Assembly (NCBI RefSeq): GCF_900290195.1
Contig: NZ_OLMF01000004.1
Span: 981,501 to 1,045,500, forward strand
DNA: 64,000 bases
DNA from: Anaerococcus marasmi
GTDB lineage: Bacteria; Bacillota; Clostridia; Tissierellales; Peptoniphilaceae
Direction: 5' to 3'
Shown piece by piece: positions 8,736 through 18,445 of the stretch. Every line of letters begins with the position of its first letter. Positions within the stretch are counted from its first letter, which is position 1. The notes beneath the pieces were generated by a model, which saw only the letters and a program-made list of their open reading frames with translations, made no database searches and was not told the DNA's origin. A program made the position numbers and the translations under genes.

Positions 8736-10103
8736 CTACTCCACTATGTCATCTATGGTTTGGAAGCTATGGTTTGTGGTAATAACCAAAACCCTATCTC
8801 CTAGAGAAATCATAGAATCTCCGTTTGGTACTTCGATTGCACCATCTCTTTCTTCATGTTTTATACAAGCGATTAAGGTATCTTCCCTGATGTTTAAATC
8901 TTTTAGCTTCTTGCCAAAGATTTCTGAATGCTCAATTGCAGCAAACTCAATTACCTCTACCTCATCATCTTCTAGCCTATATAAAGAAGTTATAGAAGAG
9001 CCACGAGCATTCTCCTTGCTTCTTATAATCCTATTTATAACATCACTGGCAGCTCTTTTTGGAGTGAAGGTAGTATCTATATCTAAAATCCCAGTCATCT
9101 TGATAAGCTTGATTCTATTTACCTTTGCGATTATCTTCTCGATGCCATATTTCTTACCAAGTAAGGAAATAAGAATATTTTCCTCATCCATTCCTGTAAG
9201 ACAAACCATAGCATCAAAGGTCTCAACCCTTACTTCTTCGAGCACGTCAGGATCAGATCCATCTGCATTTATTACTATGGCATCAGAGTACTTTTCACTA
9301 AAGGCTTCTGCCTTCTCCTTGTCAATCTCGACTAATGTTACTCCAAAGCCTCTCTCCAAGAGAAGACCTGTCAGATGATCTGAGATTGACCCTGCTCCAA
9401 TGATTAGAACGTTTTTAATCTCATACCTATCTAGAACCTCCTGCTTGTAAAAGCTATCTACGCCTTCCTTCTCACCTATTACGTAAATCTTCTCCCCCTT
9501 TTCAAGGACGTAGGATCCGTGAGGTATATAAATCTTTCCATTATTGTTTACAATTCCTATAAGGGTGTGGTAATTTGCAGAATAAGCATTAAGATCAGAT
9601 ATCCTAGATCCTGCGAGTGTTGAATCTTCTGATATAACAATCTCCATCATAAGTGCCTGATCTCTGAAAAATCCCTCAACATTAAGGGCGTGAGAGTACT
9701 TAAGGGCTCTTTGGATATCCTTAGCTGCAATGGATTCTGGATTGACTATCCTTGTCGCCGATGTAATCTCCTCGATAATCTCCTTCTGCTTCATATATTG
9801 TGGATCTCTTAGTCTAATGATAATATTTTTAGCCCCTAGCTTTTTGGCCATGGTTGAAGCTATTAAATTTACATCATCAGACAAGGTAATTGCTATAAAC
9901 AAATCACAGCTACCCACATTAGCATCGATTAAGACCTCAGGGTCTCTTCCATCTCCGACAATGCCCATAACATCGTTGGCAGCAAGGAGCCTATCGAGGA
10001 CGTCCTTGTCGTGATCTATTACTAAAATATCGTGGCCTTCTTCAGCCAAATCGCTCGTAAGATACGATCCTACCTTACCAGCTCCGAGTATTATAATATT
10101 CAT
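8736..10103 (-). CDS. trkA: Trk potassium transport NAD-binding regulatory protein TrkA
   Basis: There are two tandem RCK domains. The first begins MNIIILGAGKVGSYL with a dinucleotide-binding GxGxxG, and the second contains VLIIGAGSI near residue 220. Each is followed by a TrkA-C domain, giving 455 residues, the usual length of full TrkA. I place the start at 10103 because AGGAGGG lies 6 bp upstream and the Rossmann strand begins at that Met. An upstream in-frame Met at 10133 lacks a site. It gates the TrkH channel encoded next in the operon. Confidence 0.93.
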   Translation of the reverse strand: MNIIILGAGKVGSYLTSDLAEEGHDILVIDHDKDVLDRLLAANDVMGIVGDGRDPEVLIDANVGSCDLFIAITLSDDVNLIASTMAKKLGAKNIIIRLRDPQYMKQKEIIEEITSATRIVNPESIAAKDIQRALKYSHALNVEGFFRDQALMMEIVISEDSTLAGSRISDLNAYSANYHTLIGIVNNNGKIYIPHGSYVLEKGEKIYVIGEKEGVDSFYKQEVLDRYEIKNVLIIGAGSISDHLTGLLLERGFGVTLVEIDKEKAEAFSEKYSDAIVINADGSDPDVLEEVRVETFDAMVCLTGMDEENILISLLGKKYGIEKIIAKVNRIKLIKMTGILDIDTTFTPKRAASDVINRIIRSKENARGSSITSLYRLEDDEVEVIEFAAIEHSEIFGKKLKDLNIREDTLIACIKHEERDGAIEVPNGDSMISLGDRVLVITTNHSFQTIDDIVE

Positions 10104-10421
10104 ATTCCCTCCTAGATTACTTAAGTATAGCACTTATTCATTTAAAATCAACTATAGTCTATATATTCTATAAAATTATTTGCTTTTATAACTTAAAAAA
10201 CAACTTTTACTCATATTTTATAACAAGTAGAAAATAATTCAATAAATTCTCCTAATAGAAATTAATAAAAGAAAAAGATAATCTCTAATTTATTTTAATA
10301 ACAGTTTAATTTATTATGATAACCAGTTATTACTAGAAAATAAATGTTGACACAATTATCAATTTGTTGTAGGATGTACTTAGTTAATTTATCACGCTAA
10401 TATGATTATGAAGGAGTTATT
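10104..10421. other. Divergent intergenic region between trkA and nhaC
   Basis: The stretch is very AT-rich. It holds the nhaC promoter and, at 10319-10330, a short dyad (ATAAC/GTTAT arms) just upstream of the -35 that could be an operator. No gene is seen. Confidence 0.4.
10347..10375 (+). promoter_or_regulatory. Sigma-A promoter for nhaC
   Basis: TTGACA at 10347-10352 and TAGGAT at 10370-10375 are separated by 17 bp. Transcription would start near 10382, leaving a leader of about 40 nt before the ATG at 10422. A GGAG box lies just before the start codon. Confidence 0.7.
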
Positions 10422-11954
10422 ATGAAAAAAGACTATAGGCTTCCCTCTTTGTTTGAGGCAATCTTACCTATTATTACTATGATATCGTTGATGATTTATG
10501 TCTTTGCTTTCGCCAAAGAAGACGGAGAGAGTATTTACGATGCTGCCCACCTTCCTCTTATTTTAGGAATAGTAGTTGCAACTCTTGTCGGACTCGTTTG
10601 CGGAAGAAGTTTTAGGGAAATGATCGATGGAATGATTGATCGTATAAGTACAACTCTTGATGCGATTTTAATTCTTCTAACTGTAGGGCTTTTGATTTCT
10701 TCCTTTATGATTTCAGGAACTATTCCTGCTCTAATATATTATGGTTTGACTTTCTTAAGCCCTAAGCTCTTCCTTCCAATAGGTTGCATCATCACTGCTC
10801 TAGTTGGACTTGCTTGTGGCTCTTCATGGACTGCTACAGCCACCATCGGTATTGCTTTTATGACCATAGGCCAAGGCCTTGGCATTAATCCAGCCATAAC
10901 CGCAGGTATGGTTATTTCTGGAGCCTATATAGGGGATAAGTTCTCTCCCTTATCAGATACTACAAATCTTGCTGCTGGTGTAGCAAAGACCGGCCTTTTC
11001 GACCACGTTACTGCTATGGTTTCTACAACAGGTCCCGTGTTTTTGATAGCTCTTATCCTTTATAGTTTCATTTCTTTTAGGATTGATGTTACAAACTACG
11101 ATCCAAATATTGCCGAAGGAATCAAGGCAGCTCTCGCTAGCAATTTTAACTTAAATCCCCTAGTTCTTTTGCCAATCCTTTTGATAGTTCTTGTCTGTGT
11201 CCTAAGGATTGAAGGACTTGCTGGTGTTATGATTTCTGTTTTTGTTGGTCTAGTATTTTCTATGATCTTTCAAAAACAAAGAAGTCTCGCGGAAATTTTC
11301 GCCATTCTCCACTACGGCCCAGACATAGAAACTGGCAATGAGTTCGTGGATATGGCCCTTTCTAAGGGTGGTATGGATAATCAGATGTGGACTGTGAACC
11401 TAATCCTTCTTGCGGTTTCTTTCGGCGGAGCCTTGGAGCGAGCTGGAATTATTGAAAGGATCTTCGGTGCACTTAAGGAGAAGATAAATTCAGTAGGAGG
11501 CCTTGTTTTTCTTACAATGCTTACATCGATTTTCTGTGATGCGACTATGTGCGATCAGTTTTTAGGTATTGGAGTTCCTGCTCCCTTGTATGAAGATAAG
11601 TACGATGAGATAGGTCTTTCCCGTAATATGCTCTCAAGGACACTAGAAGACGCAGGGACCTTGTGGGCGGTAATGTTTCCATGGACAGCCTGTGGGGCCT
11701 ATCAAATGAAGACTTTGGGAGTAAGTCCTATAAGCTTTTTCCCTTTCGCCTTCGTCAATCTCCTAAATCCAATCTTTGCCCTTATCACAGCTCTTTTAAA
11801 GAGAAATATCTTCTGGGCAGATGGATCTTATACTAATATCTTTGGCAAGACTAAGATGAAAAAAATGGCCAAGGCACCAAAAGAATCTCAAGACTTTGCC
11901 CTTAGCCAATTAGAAAAGTTAAGAAAAGAGGGAAAGGTCCCTCAGATTAATTAA
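10422..11954 (+). CDS. NhaC-family Na+/H+ antiporter
   Basis: This 510-residue polytopic membrane protein has the NhaC pattern: SSWTATATIGIAFMTIGQGLGINPAITAGMVISGAYIGDKFSPLSDTT near residue 140, and an acidic second repeat (MTSIFCDATMCDQFLGI near 370) typical of the family. NhaC proteins exchange internal Na+ for external H+, and some relatives exchange malate/lactate or amino acids, so the exact substrate is not certain. It stands alone, with its own promoter and a downstream hairpin. Confidence 0.85.
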   Translation: MKKDYRLPSLFEAILPIITMISLMIYVFAFAKEDGESIYDAAHLPLILGIVVATLVGLVCGRSFREMIDGMIDRISTTLDAILILLTVGLLISSFMISGTIPALIYYGLTFLSPKLFLPIGCIITALVGLACGSSWTATATIGIAFMTIGQGLGINPAITAGMVISGAYIGDKFSPLSDTTNLAAGVAKTGLFDHVTAMVSTTGPVFLIALILYSFISFRIDVTNYDPNIAEGIKAALASNFNLNPLVLLPILLIVLVCVLRIEGLAGVMISVFVGLVFSMIFQKQRSLAEIFAILHYGPDIETGNEFVDMALSKGGMDNQMWTVNLILLAVSFGGALERAGIIERIFGALKEKINSVGGLVFLTMLTSIFCDATMCDQFLGIGVPAPLYEDKYDEIGLSRNMLSRTLEDAGTLWAVMFPWTACGAYQMKTLGVSPISFFPFAFVNLLNPIFALITALLKRNIFWADGSYTNIFGKTKMKKMAKAPKESQDFALSQLEKLRKEGKVPQIN

Positions 11955-11970
11955 TACAAATTTCCACACT

Positions 11971-12055
11971 AAAAGACGAGCTTTCAAACTGGCCTTCTAA
12001 GTTAGATTATTATATGTCCAACTTTGGGGCTGTTCATAATAGCTCGTCTTTTGCT
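11971..12055. terminator. Long-loop hairpin between convergent nhaC and membrane protein genes
   Basis: AAAAGACGAGCT at 11971-11982 pairs with AGCTCGTCTTTT at 12041-12052 across a loop of about 58 nt, followed by T-rich sequence. The gene at 12064 converges from the other strand, and the A-rich start and T-rich end make a bidirectional terminator plausible. Confidence 0.6.
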
Positions 12056-12063
12056 TTTACTTA

Positions 12064-12828
12064 TTAAATGTCGTTTTCTTCTACGTAGTCCAGATAGTTA
12101 TCAGATAATCTTGCAAGTACTATTGCTGAAGCAATTGTCCCATAGACTACAGCAAGTAGGGATAAGAGACTTAGAATTAGAATAAAGCCCATCCCAGCAT
12201 CATTTCCGCCCCAAGTCATCATCAATACTACAATAACAATAGCTATGATTAATGGGATAATGATATATTTTAAATATACTATTATAGTCTTTGCTGCAAG
12301 GTCTTTACCAATCTTAAATATATTTCCTATTGATTCTTTAAGACTTTCCTTCCTCTCATTTCCTACCAGCTTATCTGCCAGATAAAAGTTAGCGTAAGTA
12401 ACAAGAATTGAAAATACCAAGGATACAAGGGCGATTAATAAAACTATAAGTATCATCCCAATGCTTTTTCCTATACCATTGGCTACGATATTTTGGAAAA
12501 AGACTGCTCCTCCCCCCAAAAGTCCAATAGCTATAGTAAATAGGCTAACAATCAATGATAGTATAATATTTATAAGGATAATTCTTCCTGTAATTAGATT
12601 TACCTGATTAAGATACTCTCCAACAGATCCCATTCTGTTTCTTATAAGTCCACTAGCTATGGCAAATTGAAACAAAAGAGAAATCAGAGATGTAATTAGT
12701 CCTGCAATAATAGTCAAAACATTCGAGTCCTGACTTATATATTCAAACAGAGTACTAGTTATAATAGCAACTACAATTCCTATAAATTGAATTATAACTA
12801 TAGATGATAATTTGTATTCTCTTTTCAT
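12064..12828 (-). CDS. Multi-spanning membrane protein of unknown function
   Basis: The 254-residue protein has about six hydrophobic segments and a short charged loop (KLVGNERKESLKESIGN) in the middle. It ends in an acidic cytosolic tail (YVEENDI). The layout recalls small DUF975-like membrane proteins, but I do not recognise it with confidence. It is transcribed alone, with a clear GGAGG-type site before the ATG. Confidence 0.7.
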   Translation of the reverse strand: MKREYKLSSIVIIQFIGIVVAIITSTLFEYISQDSNVLTIIAGLITSLISLLFQFAIASGLIRNRMGSVGEYLNQVNLITGRIILINIILSLIVSLFTIAIGLLGGGAVFFQNIVANGIGKSIGMILIVLLIALVSLVFSILVTYANFYLADKLVGNERKESLKESIGNIFKIGKDLAAKTIIVYLKYIIIPLIIAIVIVVLMMTWGGNDAGMGFILILSLLSLLAVVYGTIASAIVLARLSDNYLDYVEENDI

Positions 12829-12873
12829 AGAGCCTCCTTTTGTATAAATTATATCATTAATGGATACTTAAGA

Positions 12874-12917
12874 CAAAAAACTTCTTCCATACATTAGAAA
12901 GACCTAGAAAAGAAGTC
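12874..12917 (-). terminator. Probable terminator after the isochorismatase-like gene
   Basis: Read on the minus strand, ACTTCTT pairs with AAGAAGT across a 24-nt loop and is followed by TTTTTTG. It is just beyond the stop codon of the gene at 12922. Confidence 0.45.
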
Positions 12918-12921
12918 TTTA

Positions 12922-13521
12922 TTATCTTAAGCTCTTAACCAAATTTGAAATAAATTTAAAGTGAGGATCCTTTGAGTCTCTTGCTATATCGAATAAAACC
13001 ATCTCGGTATTTACAAGGACTGCACCCATTTGTTTGAGGCTTTTTAGGGCAGTTTTCTTAAGATCTTCTGTAAAGGAAGATACTGCATCTTCTACTAGGA
13101 AAACATCAAGTCCCATATCAAGAAGGCTCCTTACTGTTTGGTAGATACAAACGTGTCCTTCTGCTCCAACTACAAGGACCTTAGTAATTTCTTTTTCCTC
13201 AATATAATCTCTAACTTCTGGAATAGCTGCATCAAAAAGAGATTTCGCAAATATCTTCTCATCTTCGATTAAGTCCAAAAGTCTATCATCACTTCTACCG
13301 AGTCCCTTTGGATATTGCTCTGTCGCAAGATAATTCATATCATATTCCTTAAAGGCCTTAAGGAGAGTAAGGGTGTTTGTTACAGTCTTCTCGCCATTTT
13401 CCATAGTCTTCATTAGCTTTGGTTGCTCATCTACTACTAGAAGTAGAGTCTTCTCCCTGTTTTGATAAATATCTTCTTCCAATGAATTTATATAAAACTT
13501 GCTATCTAATTTTCTTGACAT
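12922..13521 (-). CDS. Isochorismatase/nicotinamidase-family cysteine hydrolase
   Basis: At 199 residues it fits the single-domain family. The likely catalytic triad is the Asp in LLLVVDEQ (near 30), the Lys in IFAKSLFDAA (near 93) and the Cys in GAEGHVCIYQTV (near 126), a pattern seen in YcaC-like hydrolases. The substrate cannot be read from this. It overlaps the radical SAM gene by 16 bp and is probably translated from the same message. Confidence 0.85.
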   Translation of the reverse strand: MSRKLDSKFYINSLEEDIYQNREKTLLLVVDEQPKLMKTMENGEKTVTNTLTLLKAFKEYDMNYLATEQYPKGLGRSDDRLLDLIEDEKIFAKSLFDAAIPEVRDYIEEKEITKVLVVGAEGHVCIYQTVRSLLDMGLDVFLVEDAVSSFTEDLKKTALKSLKQMGAVLVNTEMVLFDIARDSKDPHFKFISNLVKSLR

Positions 13522-14435
13522 AAATCCCCCTGTCTATAATCTCTTACTTTCATCACTCTATCAATTGTAGCCAAAATCTTCGCCTTATTCTTAGACCATA
13601 AAGGATAGGCGATTTTTTCCCTGATCCCATCACCCGTAAGTCTATTAATAACTATATCAGGGTCTAGTCTTCTAAGCATGGCTACTACTATTGCTACATA
13701 TGAATCTTTATCCATAGTGTAGGCTATTTCTTCCTTCTCGTAGAAATCCAAAAGCCTGGTCCCCTTTTCTATATAGAGATTGTGAATCTTGACTCCCCAA
13801 ATATTTCTAGAATTGATATAGGAGATATCCGCCAGATAATCTCCCATGTCCTCGTAAGGAAGGCCTACAATAATATGGACTAATATATTTATGCCCAAAT
13901 TCTTGAGTTTTAATAAACCTTTATCAAATTCTTCATGACTATATCCCCTATTTATTAAGGAAATCGTCTTATCATTTACGCTTTGCATACCAAGCTCAAC
14001 TACAAGGAAGGTCTTATGATTAAGCTCATCTAGAAGGTCCAAGACCTCATCTTTCAAGCAATCAGCCCTAGTAGCTATGAAAAGAGCAACTATATCATCT
14101 TGAGAGATTGCTTCATAAAACATCTCTCTCATCTTTTCCAAATCCCCGTAAGTATTGGTGAAATTTTGAAAATAGGCTACATAGGCCTCGTCCCTCCCAG
14201 ACTTTGACAAAAGTTTTTTCTGATAGGAAATCTGACGAGAAATACTTCCCTTTTCTTTAAAGGTCCACTCACCCGATCCTGAGTCCGAACAGTAGATACA
14301 TCCCAAAGAAGAAAGAGACCCGTCCCTATTAGGACAAGTAAATCCGCCATCTAATGGAAGCTTGATTACCTTCTTATGAAATTTTCTCTTGAAAAATGAA
14401 TCTAGGTCCCTATATCGCTTTTTATTTATTTCCAT
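13506..14435 (-). CDS. Radical SAM protein, TIGR01212/YhcC family
   Basis: The 309-residue protein carries the unusual cluster motif CPNRDGSLSSLGCIYC, in which the first two cysteines are twelve residues apart, as in the YhcC family. GGFTCP precedes it and VELGMQSVND follows near residue 155. The family binds a 4Fe-4S cluster and SAM. Its reaction is not settled to my knowledge. It is co-transcribed with the hydrolase at 12922. Confidence 0.9.
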   Translation of the reverse strand: MEINKKRYRDLDSFFKRKFHKKVIKLPLDGGFTCPNRDGSLSSLGCIYCSDSGSGEWTFKEKGSISRQISYQKKLLSKSGRDEAYVAYFQNFTNTYGDLEKMREMFYEAISQDDIVALFIATRADCLKDEVLDLLDELNHKTFLVVELGMQSVNDKTISLINRGYSHEEFDKGLLKLKNLGINILVHIIVGLPYEDMGDYLADISYINSRNIWGVKIHNLYIEKGTRLLDFYEKEEIAYTMDKDSYVAIVVAMLRRLDPDIVINRLTGDGIREKIAYPLWSKNKAKILATIDRVMKVRDYRQGDLCQEN

Positions 14436-14471
14436 AAATACATTATAACATCTTTATATCGTAAGGTAAAT

Positions 14472-15644
14472 CTATAGACTTTGGCTAAAATATTTTTTAG
14501 CATAGCTAATAAAATACTCAGATCCTGTCTTCATGGCACTTTCATCTATTTCAAACCTTCCACTGTGATGAGGATGATCTTCATCTTTTATCCTTGCTCC
14601 AAGAAACATAATAGCTCCAGGAATATGAGTCAGATATTTGGCAAAGTCCTCCCCGCCCATACGAGGCTCAAAATTGACGATATTTTCTTTCCCTATTATT
14701 TCTCCCGCAATACCTCTAGCAAACTCACTAGCTTCCTTCTCATTTACGGTTGCTGGAGTACCAAAGTTATATTCAAATTTGTATTTTGCTTCATTAGCGT
14801 CGCATATTCCCTTTATTACTGTTTCCATCATATTAGGTAATTTGTTGCGAAGCTTATTATCAAAAGTTCTAGTAGTTCCTAGAAGCTCTGCCCTATCTGG
14901 AATTACATTTTCAGTATTACCTGAATTAAAGGCAGTTACAGATAAAACCATGGACTTACTAGGCTTATTTTTCCTTGATACTATATTTTGGAGATTTTGT
15001 ACTATAAGTGATCCGACTGCTATAGGATCTATAGTAAGGTGAGGTTCCGATCCATGGCCACCATTTCCTATAATCTCTAGCCTAAAGGTATCAGCTGATG
15101 CCATAACTGGCCCGTCTTGGATAGCAACTTCGCCTGATTTTAGTGAACTTCTAATATGAAGAGCTATTATCCTGTCTACCCCTTCTTTTTCTAAAATCTT
15201 TTCTTCTATAACATGTTTGGCACCGGAATCTTTGATAAATTCCTCAGCTGGTTGAAATAATAGGACAACTTTACCGAGTTCATCTTTCATTGTCACTAGT
15301 TTCTTGGCTGCTCCTAAAAGAATAGCTGCGTGAGTATCATGTCCACAAGCATGCATTACTCCCCTACTTTTGGATTTGAAAGCAAGGTCTGTTTTTTCTT
15401 CAATGGGAAGCGCATCTATATCTGCCCTAATGGCAAGTACCTTACCACTCTTATCAGGATTAATAATTCCAAGTACACCAGTTCCTATTATTTTTCTTGC
15501 CTCAATTCCTAGTTTGGTCAGCTCATTTAAAATATAGGTCGAGGTTTTTTCCTCATGCCAGCTTAGTTCTGGATTCTCATGGAAATATCTCCTGTGCTTA
15601 ATAATATATTCTTCTAAATCTTTGTCTACATACTTGTATGGCAT
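14472..15644 (-). CDS. M20-family amidohydrolase (hippurate/N-acyl amino acid hydrolase type)
   Basis: At 390 residues it has the M20D metal-binding motifs HACGHDTHAAILLGAA near 100, FQPAEE near 134 and MGGEDFAKYL near 330, and the catalytic glutamate of the EE pair. Relatives remove acyl groups from amino acids or peptides (hippurate, N-acetyl-diaminopimelate, indole-acetyl amino acids). The substrate is unknown here. The upstream region holds the dyad at 15663. Confidence 0.9.
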   Translation of the reverse strand: MPYKYVDKDLEEYIIKHRRYFHENPELSWHEEKTSTYILNELTKLGIEARKIIGTGVLGIINPDKSGKVLAIRADIDALPIEEKTDLAFKSKSRGVMHACGHDTHAAILLGAAKKLVTMKDELGKVVLLFQPAEEFIKDSGAKHVIEEKILEKEGVDRIIALHIRSSLKSGEVAIQDGPVMASADTFRLEIIGNGGHGSEPHLTIDPIAVGSLIVQNLQNIVSRKNKPSKSMVLSVTAFNSGNTENVIPDRAELLGTTRTFDNKLRNKLPNMMETVIKGICDANEAKYKFEYNFGTPATVNEKEASEFARGIAGEIIGKENIVNFEPRMGGEDFAKYLTHIPGAIMFLGARIKDEDHPHHSGRFEIDESAMKTGSEYFISYAKKYFSQSL

Positions 15645-16021
15645 ATATCCCCCTTCTTATTGTCGGAAATATAATTTTCCGATATTTAAAGCTTAAACCC
15701 AGAAATATTAAAGCTTGAAGGGCATAACTTCCTGAGTCTATTTATGGCTTTTAGCTCATTTTAAAATATAATAGGACTATATAAGATAATAATTTATTAA
15801 AATTATATACCCTAGTATATCACTAGGTATTATATTTTATCTAAGAAAGATCGCAAATATTTTATCAATTATTTCAATTTTTTATCTTTTCTAAAAGATA
15901 TTAGCCAAAAAGTTTTTATATTGATTTTTAGGGCTTTGTTTTTAAATCTTAATAAAAAAACTACCAGCCCTACTGATAAAAGTCTGGCTTGGTAGTTTAA
16001 AATTATTATATATTTTCTATA
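15645..16021. other. Intergenic region between the M20 amidohydrolase and alanine dehydrogenase genes
   Basis: It contains an imperfect palindrome at 15663-15682 (TCGGAAAT/TTTTCCGA) just upstream of the amidohydrolase start, which could be an operator or leader hairpin, and the ald terminator at 15957-15998. The rest is AT-rich and featureless. Confidence 0.4.
15957..15998 (-). terminator. Intrinsic terminator of the alanine dehydrogenase gene
   Basis: On the minus strand AACTACCAAGCC pairs with GGCTGGTAGTT and is followed by seven T residues. It lies about 25 bp after the ald stop codon. Confidence 0.8.
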
Positions 16022-17137
16022 TTATTCAGCTATATCTAGCTCTTTGTACTCGTGATCAGTATCTTTAGCTACTGGTTCATAAGTTACATAACCATCGTAG
16101 GTATTGATTCCTTTGATTAACTCAGGGAATCTCTCACAAGCTGATCTTAGACCCATATCTGCTATGGCCTTTGCATATCTTGTAGTAGCATTTGATAGGG
16201 CATATGTTGATGTCATCGCTACTGCACCTGGAATATTTGCAACTGCGTAGTGGATTACACCATGTTCAACAAATGTTGGGTTGGTGTGGCTTGTTGGTCT
16301 TCCCTTTGTTAGGTCAGTTGAACCACCTTGATCTATTGCCACGTCCACTATTACAGATCCTTCCTTCATTTGTTTAACCATATCTTCTTTGATAAGTTGT
16401 GGTGCACGAGCACCTGGGATTAGGACTGTAGATATTACAAGGTCGGCGTTTTTGACAGCTTCTTCTATGTTTAGTGGGTTAGAGTAAAGTGTTTCAATCT
16501 TGTCTGGGAATAGGTTCTGTAGTTCAGTTAGAGCATCTATGTTAACATCAAGAACTGTAACTCTTGCTCCCATACCAACGGCAATTCTAGTTGCACCTGT
16601 ACCAACTGTACCTGCACCTACGATTACAACGTTAGCAGGACGAACTCCTGGTACACCTTGAAGTAAGATTCCTCTTCCTCCCTTTGGTTTAGTTAGGTAC
16701 TGAGCACCTTCTTGAACAGCCATTCTACCTGCAATTTCTGACATTGGACGTAGAAGAGGTAGTTTGTTGTCAAGTTGAACTGTCTCAAAACCAACTCCTG
16801 TAACTTTATTTTCAATAAGAGCATCTGTTAGCTCAGGGTTACTTGCAAGGTGAAGGTAGGTATAGATTATAAGACCTTCTCTAAAGTATTTATATTCTTC
16901 CTTTAGAGGTTCCTTAACCTTATAAATCATATCTGCATTTTCCCAAACTTCTGCTGCAGAATCTACAATTTCTGCTCCAGCTTCTTTATAGTCTTCATCA
17001 CTGATTCCAGATGCAAGTCCAGCTCCAGTTTCTATAATAACTTTGTTTCCTGATTTAGTTAATTCTGTACAAGCTCCAGGAATGATTGCCACTCTGGATT
17101 CTTGATCTTTTAATTCTTTAGGTATTCCAATAATCAA
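16022..17137 (-). CDS. ald: Alanine dehydrogenase
   Basis: The protein begins MIIGIPKELKDQESRVAI and has the NAD-binding stretch VVIVGAGTVGTGATRIAVGMGARVTVLD near 170, matching alanine dehydrogenase (L-alanine to pyruvate and ammonia, NAD-linked). I place the start at TTG 17137, which gives 371 residues, the family's standard length. AGGAGG lies 7 bp upstream. The ATG at 17188 would add a 17-residue tail lacking a site. With the purine and diaminopropionate genes, this fits an amino-acid-using anaerobe. Confidence 0.92.
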   Translation of the reverse strand: MIIGIPKELKDQESRVAIIPGACTELTKSGNKVIIETGAGLASGISDEDYKEAGAEIVDSAAEVWENADMIYKVKEPLKEEYKYFREGLIIYTYLHLASNPELTDALIENKVTGVGFETVQLDNKLPLLRPMSEIAGRMAVQEGAQYLTKPKGGRGILLQGVPGVRPANVVIVGAGTVGTGATRIAVGMGARVTVLDVNIDALTELQNLFPDKIETLYSNPLNIEEAVKNADLVISTVLIPGARAPQLIKEDMVKQMKEGSVIVDVAIDQGGSTDLTKGRPTSHTNPTFVEHGVIHYAVANIPGAVAMTSTYALSNATTRYAKAIADMGLRSACERFPELIKGINTYDGYVTYEPVAKDTDHEYKELDIAE

Positions 17138-17208
17138 AATAATTCCTCCTTTTGTCTTACCATAATAATATATACCCAAAATGAGCAAAATTAATAATTT
17201 TTATAGAG

Positions 17209-17214
17209 TATAAT
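17209..17214 (+). promoter_or_regulatory. Candidate -10 box very close to the HAD gene start
   Basis: A perfect TATAAT ends 6 bp before the ATG. No good -35 or ribosome binding site is visible. If used, the mRNA would be leaderless. Confidence 0.4.
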
Positions 17215-17220
17215 GAACTT

Positions 17221-18048
17221 ATGATTAAACTAATAACAATAGATGTGGACGGAACATTAGTAACTCCACTTAAAAGATTAACAAAAAAGAATAAAGAAGC
17301 GATAAAAAAGGCGAAAAGCGCTGGCATTCACATTGCCCTAGTTAGTGGTAGGCCCTTTACTAGCATGATTCATCTTATAGAAGAATTGGACCTAGCTCAA
17401 AAGGGACATTTTACAATTTGCCAAAATGGCTCATATATCTATGATAACTTCACAAGAAAGCCTATGTTTGGAACTTACCAAAGACCCAAAGACCTCTTTG
17501 TCATTGATCAAATGCTTGAAGGATTTAAGCTAGAATTATCTAGTATGGACGGCGAGGGATTTTACACCAGACACAAAAATCCAAACTTTTACACAAAAAT
17601 GGACGCTAGAATAAACAAGCTTCCTATAAAGACAGTAGCCTACAAGGATTGGCCAGAGGATAAAGACTTCGGGAGATTTCTTATCCTAGGATCAGCAAAT
17701 GAGATAAAACACTTTCTCAAAAAAATGCCCAAAGAATTAAAAGAAAACTACTACCCAGTCCAAACTGCGCCATTCTTAATAGAGGTGATGAACAAGAACA
17801 CCAACAAGGGCTACGCCATAGGACAAATGACAAAAAAACTGGGCCTTAATATGAGTGAAGTCATGGCAATAGGCAACGAAAAAAACGACATCCCCATGTT
17901 AGAAGAAGCAGGCTTTGCGGTAGCTATGGGTAATGCCGTAGAAGAACTCAAAGTCCACGCTGACTTTATAACCAAATCCAACTTAAACTCTGGAGTGGGG
18001 TATGCTATTGAGAGGTTGATTGATAATGGGAAGGAGAGATATTTTTAA
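17221..18048 (+). CDS. Cof-type HAD-superfamily phosphatase
   Basis: At 275 residues it has HAD motif I (MIKLITIDVDGTLVT), motif II (VSGRPF), and the final IGNEKNDIPMLEEAGFAVAMGNA. The C2-type cap lies between about 85 and 190. Such enzymes dephosphorylate sugar phosphates, FMN or other small metabolites, and the substrate is not predictable. The ATG at 17221 begins right at the family's first strand. No Shine-Dalgarno is present, and TATAAT lies at 17209-17214, so transcription may start at or near the A of the ATG. Confidence 0.9.
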   Translation: MIKLITIDVDGTLVTPLKRLTKKNKEAIKKAKSAGIHIALVSGRPFTSMIHLIEELDLAQKGHFTICQNGSYIYDNFTRKPMFGTYQRPKDLFVIDQMLEGFKLELSSMDGEGFYTRHKNPNFYTKMDARINKLPIKTVAYKDWPEDKDFGRFLILGSANEIKHFLKKMPKELKENYYPVQTAPFLIEVMNKNTNKGYAIGQMTKKLGLNMSEVMAIGNEKNDIPMLEEAGFAVAMGNAVEELKVHADFITKSNLNSGVGYAIERLIDNGKERYF

Positions 18049-18114
18049 AAATGTCTTTGACTAAAAATATTCAGTTATTAATATATCTAGATATTAGAAT
18101 ATGTTTTTAAGCAA

Positions 18115-18445
18115 GGTTGACCCCTTCGAACCTCAGGGAGACAGCTAAGGGGGCGGCAGAGGCCCCCTCTACCTTTCTCCCTGAACCCTCTTTTCATTCA
18201 CCCCCTCTGCTCCTTAGCGGAGTGCGGAATTTGTTGATTGGCTTACGCCAATCTTTTTTTAGTAGGCAGAACCCTTCGTTTTAATTTGCTTAGTAGCTCG
18301 GGATTCCTAATCATCATTCGCTAAAAATTTATAACTCGCTTCGCTCAAACAGATAAATTTTCTTAACGCTCACTCTGATTATACATGCTGCCCGGTAAAG
18401 GTTATTTATAAGATATGCTAAAGCATATTATGTATCTTTATCTGA
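18115..18445. repeat. Dispersed palindromic repeat, copy B (inverted relative to copy A)
   Basis: The reverse complement matches 6868-7090 over about 220 bp, including the hairpin with apical motif TTTGAGCGAAGCGAGTTA, the GATTGGCGTAAGCCAATC hairpin and the flanking CATATGCTTTAGCATAT hairpin. Its outer G-rich end (near 18140-18235) is complementary to the matching end of copy C, so B and C form arms of a large inverted repeat. Confidence 0.8.

Noticed and set aside
8746-9378. 210-codon open frame on the plus strand opposite trkA
   Set aside because: It is fully antisense to a well-conserved gene, serine-rich in the way of mirror frames, and has no ribosome binding site.
11971-12055. Riboswitch or small RNA between nhaC and the membrane protein gene
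   Set aside because: The long loop shows no further conserved structure; a bidirectional terminator explains it adequately.
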